64,000 bases of DNA. Source: Streptomyces sp. B21-083. GTDB lineage: Bacteria > Actinomycetota > Actinomycetes > Streptomycetales > Streptomycetaceae. The stretch is taken from the NCBI RefSeq assembly GCF_036898825.1, contig NZ_JARUND010000002.1:3348001-3412000 (forward strand). Reading direction: 5' to 3'. A program made the translations under genes and the position numbers. The notes under the pieces are model-generated. The model did no database searches. It saw nothing but the letters and a program-made list of their open reading frames with translations, and had not been told where the DNA came from. Positions 59,610 to 64,000 of the stretch are shown here, piece after piece; position 1 is the stretch's first letter; each line of letters opens with the position of its first letter.

Positions 59610-60380
59610 TCAAGTCGTGCTCTCGGGACGGGGTTTCTTCTGCCAGGGGTATACGGGCTGTTGGACCGGCGGGGTGATCGCCGGCCGGGTCGGTTCGGCG
59701 GCCCGGCGCGCGCCGGGGTTGTCCGGCCAGGTCTGCTGCGCGGTGGCGCCGTCGGGGGCCGGGGCCTCGGGCCACGGCGGCGGAGCGGCGGCGGGGGTAG
59801 GAGTCTGCGTGGGGGGCGCGGCAGACGTGGGCTCCGCGGTCGTCCAGTGCCGCAGGGCGCCCGCCTCGACGTCGATCTGGGTCCTCAGGGCGTCCAGGTC
59901 GTCGTCCGCGAAACGCGTCGCCCGGTCCCGGGCCGCCCAGCGCAGCGAGTCGGCCGCCTGCGTGATCTGGTCGGTGCGCTCGCGCAGGGCGGGGAGTCGC
60001 GCGACGAGCGTCGCCCGGTCGGGCTCGGACTCCAGCCTCTTGAGTTCCGCGTCCAGCTCTTGGCCGTGCGAGCTGAGCCGCTCGAAGAGGCCGAGGGACT
60101 CCTTGAGGGACTCGTCCTCGCCGACGCCCGCATGCAGCGCGTCCTGCGTGGCTCGCATGGACGTGCGCAGCTTGAGCCTGAGCTGGGCCAGCTCGCCGGC
60201 CGGGCCGGGCTGGGCGTAGGTCTTGGCGCGCAGCGTGGTGTCCTCGACCGTGCGGCGGGCCTGCGAGATCGTCCGGTCCACGCCTCTCTTGGCCGCGCCG
60301 ACCACCTTCACGGTCGCGTACACGCCCAGCACCACGAACAGCAGGAAGAGCAGGGCGACAACTGCGACAGCGGCTTCCAC
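59610..60380 (-). CDS. Hypothetical single-pass membrane protein with coiled coil
   Basis: A 256-residue protein: one TM segment right at the N-terminus (VAVVALLFLLFVVLGVYATV), an alpha-helical, charge-rich region (about 45-190) likely to form coiled coils, and a Pro/Ala-rich tail. GGAGGAG (60385-60391) supports GTG 60380. Conserved next to leuS in streptomycetes from memory; function unknown. Confidence 0.75.
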   Translation of the reverse strand: MEAAVAVVALLFLLFVVLGVYATVKVVGAAKRGVDRTISQARRTVEDTTLRAKTYAQPGPAGELAQLRLKLRTSMRATQDALHAGVGEDESLKESLGLFERLSSHGQELDAELKRLESEPDRATLVARLPALRERTDQITQAADSLRWAARDRATRFADDDLDALRTQIDVEAGALRHWTTAEPTSAAPPTQTPTPAAAPPPWPEAPAPDGATAQQTWPDNPGARRAAEPTRPAITPPVQQPVYPWQKKPRPESTT

Positions 60381-60516
60381 GACGCTCCTCCTCCTACCGG
60401 TCGCGGCCTTCGAGCCGCTCTTCAACGGTAAACGCAAAGGGCAGGCCCGGAGTTCCAAAAGAACCCCGAACCTGCCCGTAGGGGACTACCCGGAGCGGCC
60501 GGAGAGGCCGCCCCGC

Positions 60517-63396
<2,880 letters not shown>

Positions 63397-63441
63397 GGTC
63401 CTCAAAGCTCCATCGATCGTCTCTGCCAGCGGCTGGAAATG

Positions 63442-63520
63442 AAAAATCCCCTCGCACAGGAGGGGACGCCGCGCCGATGCCGACCACGATTCGTCAGTGG
63501 TCGGGACTGATCAGCGCGGC
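63442..63520 (-). promoter_or_regulatory. leuS attenuator: terminator and competing stems
   Basis: Read leftward, three structures follow the leader codons. Bases 63510-63520 (leader end) can pair with 63468-63478 (10 of 11, plus a wobble). A perfect 8-bp stem pairs 63497-63504 with 63480-63487. Last comes an intrinsic terminator: a 7-bp stem (63460-63466 with 63447-63453), 6-nt loop and five T's (63446-63442), 45 nt before leuS. Ribosome position on the Leu codons should decide between them. Whether an antiterminator frees the terminator arm cannot be proven by eye. Confidence 0.7.
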
Positions 63521-63549
63521 TCACTAAGCAGAAGGCGTACGGCACGCAT
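63511..63549 (-). CDS. leuS leader peptide
   Basis: A 12-residue peptide, MRAVRLLLSEPR, with three consecutive Leu codons CTT CTG CTT; CTT is rare in this GC-rich genome, which would favour stalling. TACCCT (63556-63561) lies exactly 6 nt upstream of the ATG, so transcription should start at or next to the ATG, giving a leaderless message as in other Streptomyces attenuators. It ends within the first attenuator stem, 114 bp before leuS. Confidence 0.75.
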   Translation of the reverse strand: MRAVRLLLSEPR

Positions 63550-63708
63550 GGCGTCAGGGTACCGCAGCCGTCGAGCGTGCCGCGACGGAGTTACCCGTGT
63601 GCGTGGCACCGGGTGCCACGCCCGGAAAGAGTCCCGAAAGTCCCCACAGGATCCCCACACCTCGCCCGCGGGCCTCAGCGGGAAACGTGAATCGCCACAC
63701 AGCAAAAC

Positions 63709-63723
63709 CTGAACCAGGTTCAG
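63709..63723. promoter_or_regulatory. 15-bp perfect palindrome between leuS and the last gene
   Basis: CTGAACC-A-GGTTCAG is a perfect inverted repeat. It lies in the 63550-63875 divergent gap, 160 bp from the leuS leader and 153 bp from the rightward gene. A candidate operator; no other gene was seen in the gap. Confidence 0.45.
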
Positions 63724-63875
63724 AAATTACTTCGCGTAACAACCCCTATGGGACATCACAACGGCCTCGCAGCCCTTTGGTAACAGCGCAATAACTCAAA
63801 CCTCGTACTCCTCGGTATGTCTCGACTTAGAGTTCGACGCGGGACCGCCTTCCCGAACCGCTCGGAGTTGCCCCC

Positions 63876-64000
63876 ATGAACCCTCGTAGTAACAGTTCGC
63901 TTCCTGGTACCGGCCGTTCGGCCAGCGGGATGGCGACGGCTGCCATGCTGCTGCTCATACCGGTGATCGTGCTGGTCGGCGGTGACTCGGTCCAGGACTT
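63876..64000 (+). CDS. N-terminus of an exported or membrane protein (cut by the window edge)
   Basis: The first 41 codons read MNPRSNSSLPGTGRSASGMA followed by a hydrophobic segment (MLLLIPVIVLVGG), a signal or anchor with an unusually long N-region. The gene continues past 64000, and too little is visible for a family. Confidence 0.6.
   Translation, partial: MNPRSNSSLPGTGRSASGMATAAMLLLIPVIVLVGGDSVQD

Noticed and set aside
63397..63549. T-box riboswitch upstream of leuS
   Set aside because: No T-box core sequence is visible, whereas a Leu-rich leader peptide and terminator explain the region.

Overview
The window is chromosomal DNA from a Streptomyces or a close relative. Codon third positions are overwhelmingly G or C, GTG starts and 4-base ATGA/GTGA overlaps are common, and many genes match the conserved actinomycete core: era, ybeY, phoH, rsmE, hrcA-dnaJ, hemW, lepA, rpsT, holA, comEC-comEA and leuS. 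No rRNA, tRNA or CRISPR array was seen.

Layout. 1-345: a leftward leucine-type attenuator with the leader peptide MRIGLLLLSCRGEGL; its structural gene (leuA by inference) lies off the left edge. 0.3-6.4 kb: a protealysin-like M4 protease with its emfourin inhibitor, a beta-glucosidase/MFS sugar operon, and a divergent SDR/XRE-regulator pair. 6.5-20.4 kb: a leftward core block (hit, rnz, add, a PfkB kinase, phoH, ybeY, corC, a YjbR-like gene, a cytidine-deaminase-like gene, era). Between that last gene and era sit a rightward amtB-glnK pair with candidate GlnR boxes and a leftward cluster of three secreted WxL-like surface proteins.

20.4-32.7 kb is an accessory island. It holds a decayed transposase, an intact-looking IS630-family element, a low-GC immunity-like gene, and a 2193-residue secreted RHS protein whose C-terminus is a DddA/SCP1.201-type cytosine deaminase. 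A 5'-truncated LamG gene follows, then a small GntR repressor divergent from four tiny genes that overlap by 4 bp each. The RHS-deaminase toxin with its immunity-like gene is the most notable system in the window.

32.7-64 kb returns to core: a tricorn-like protease, a lipoprotein, rsmE, a nitronate monooxygenase, dnaJ-hrcA with a CIRCE operator, MBL and DUF3097 proteins, hemW, a SpoIIE-type phosphatase, an acyl-CoA ligase, lepA, rpsT, holA, an arylamine N-acetyltransferase, comEC-comEA, a DegV protein and leuS. leuS has its own leader peptide (MRAVRLLLSEPR) and terminator, so leucine-responsive attenuators lie at both ends of the window. Two dispersed copies of a 39-bp repeat plus terminator module lie downstream of hemW and holA.
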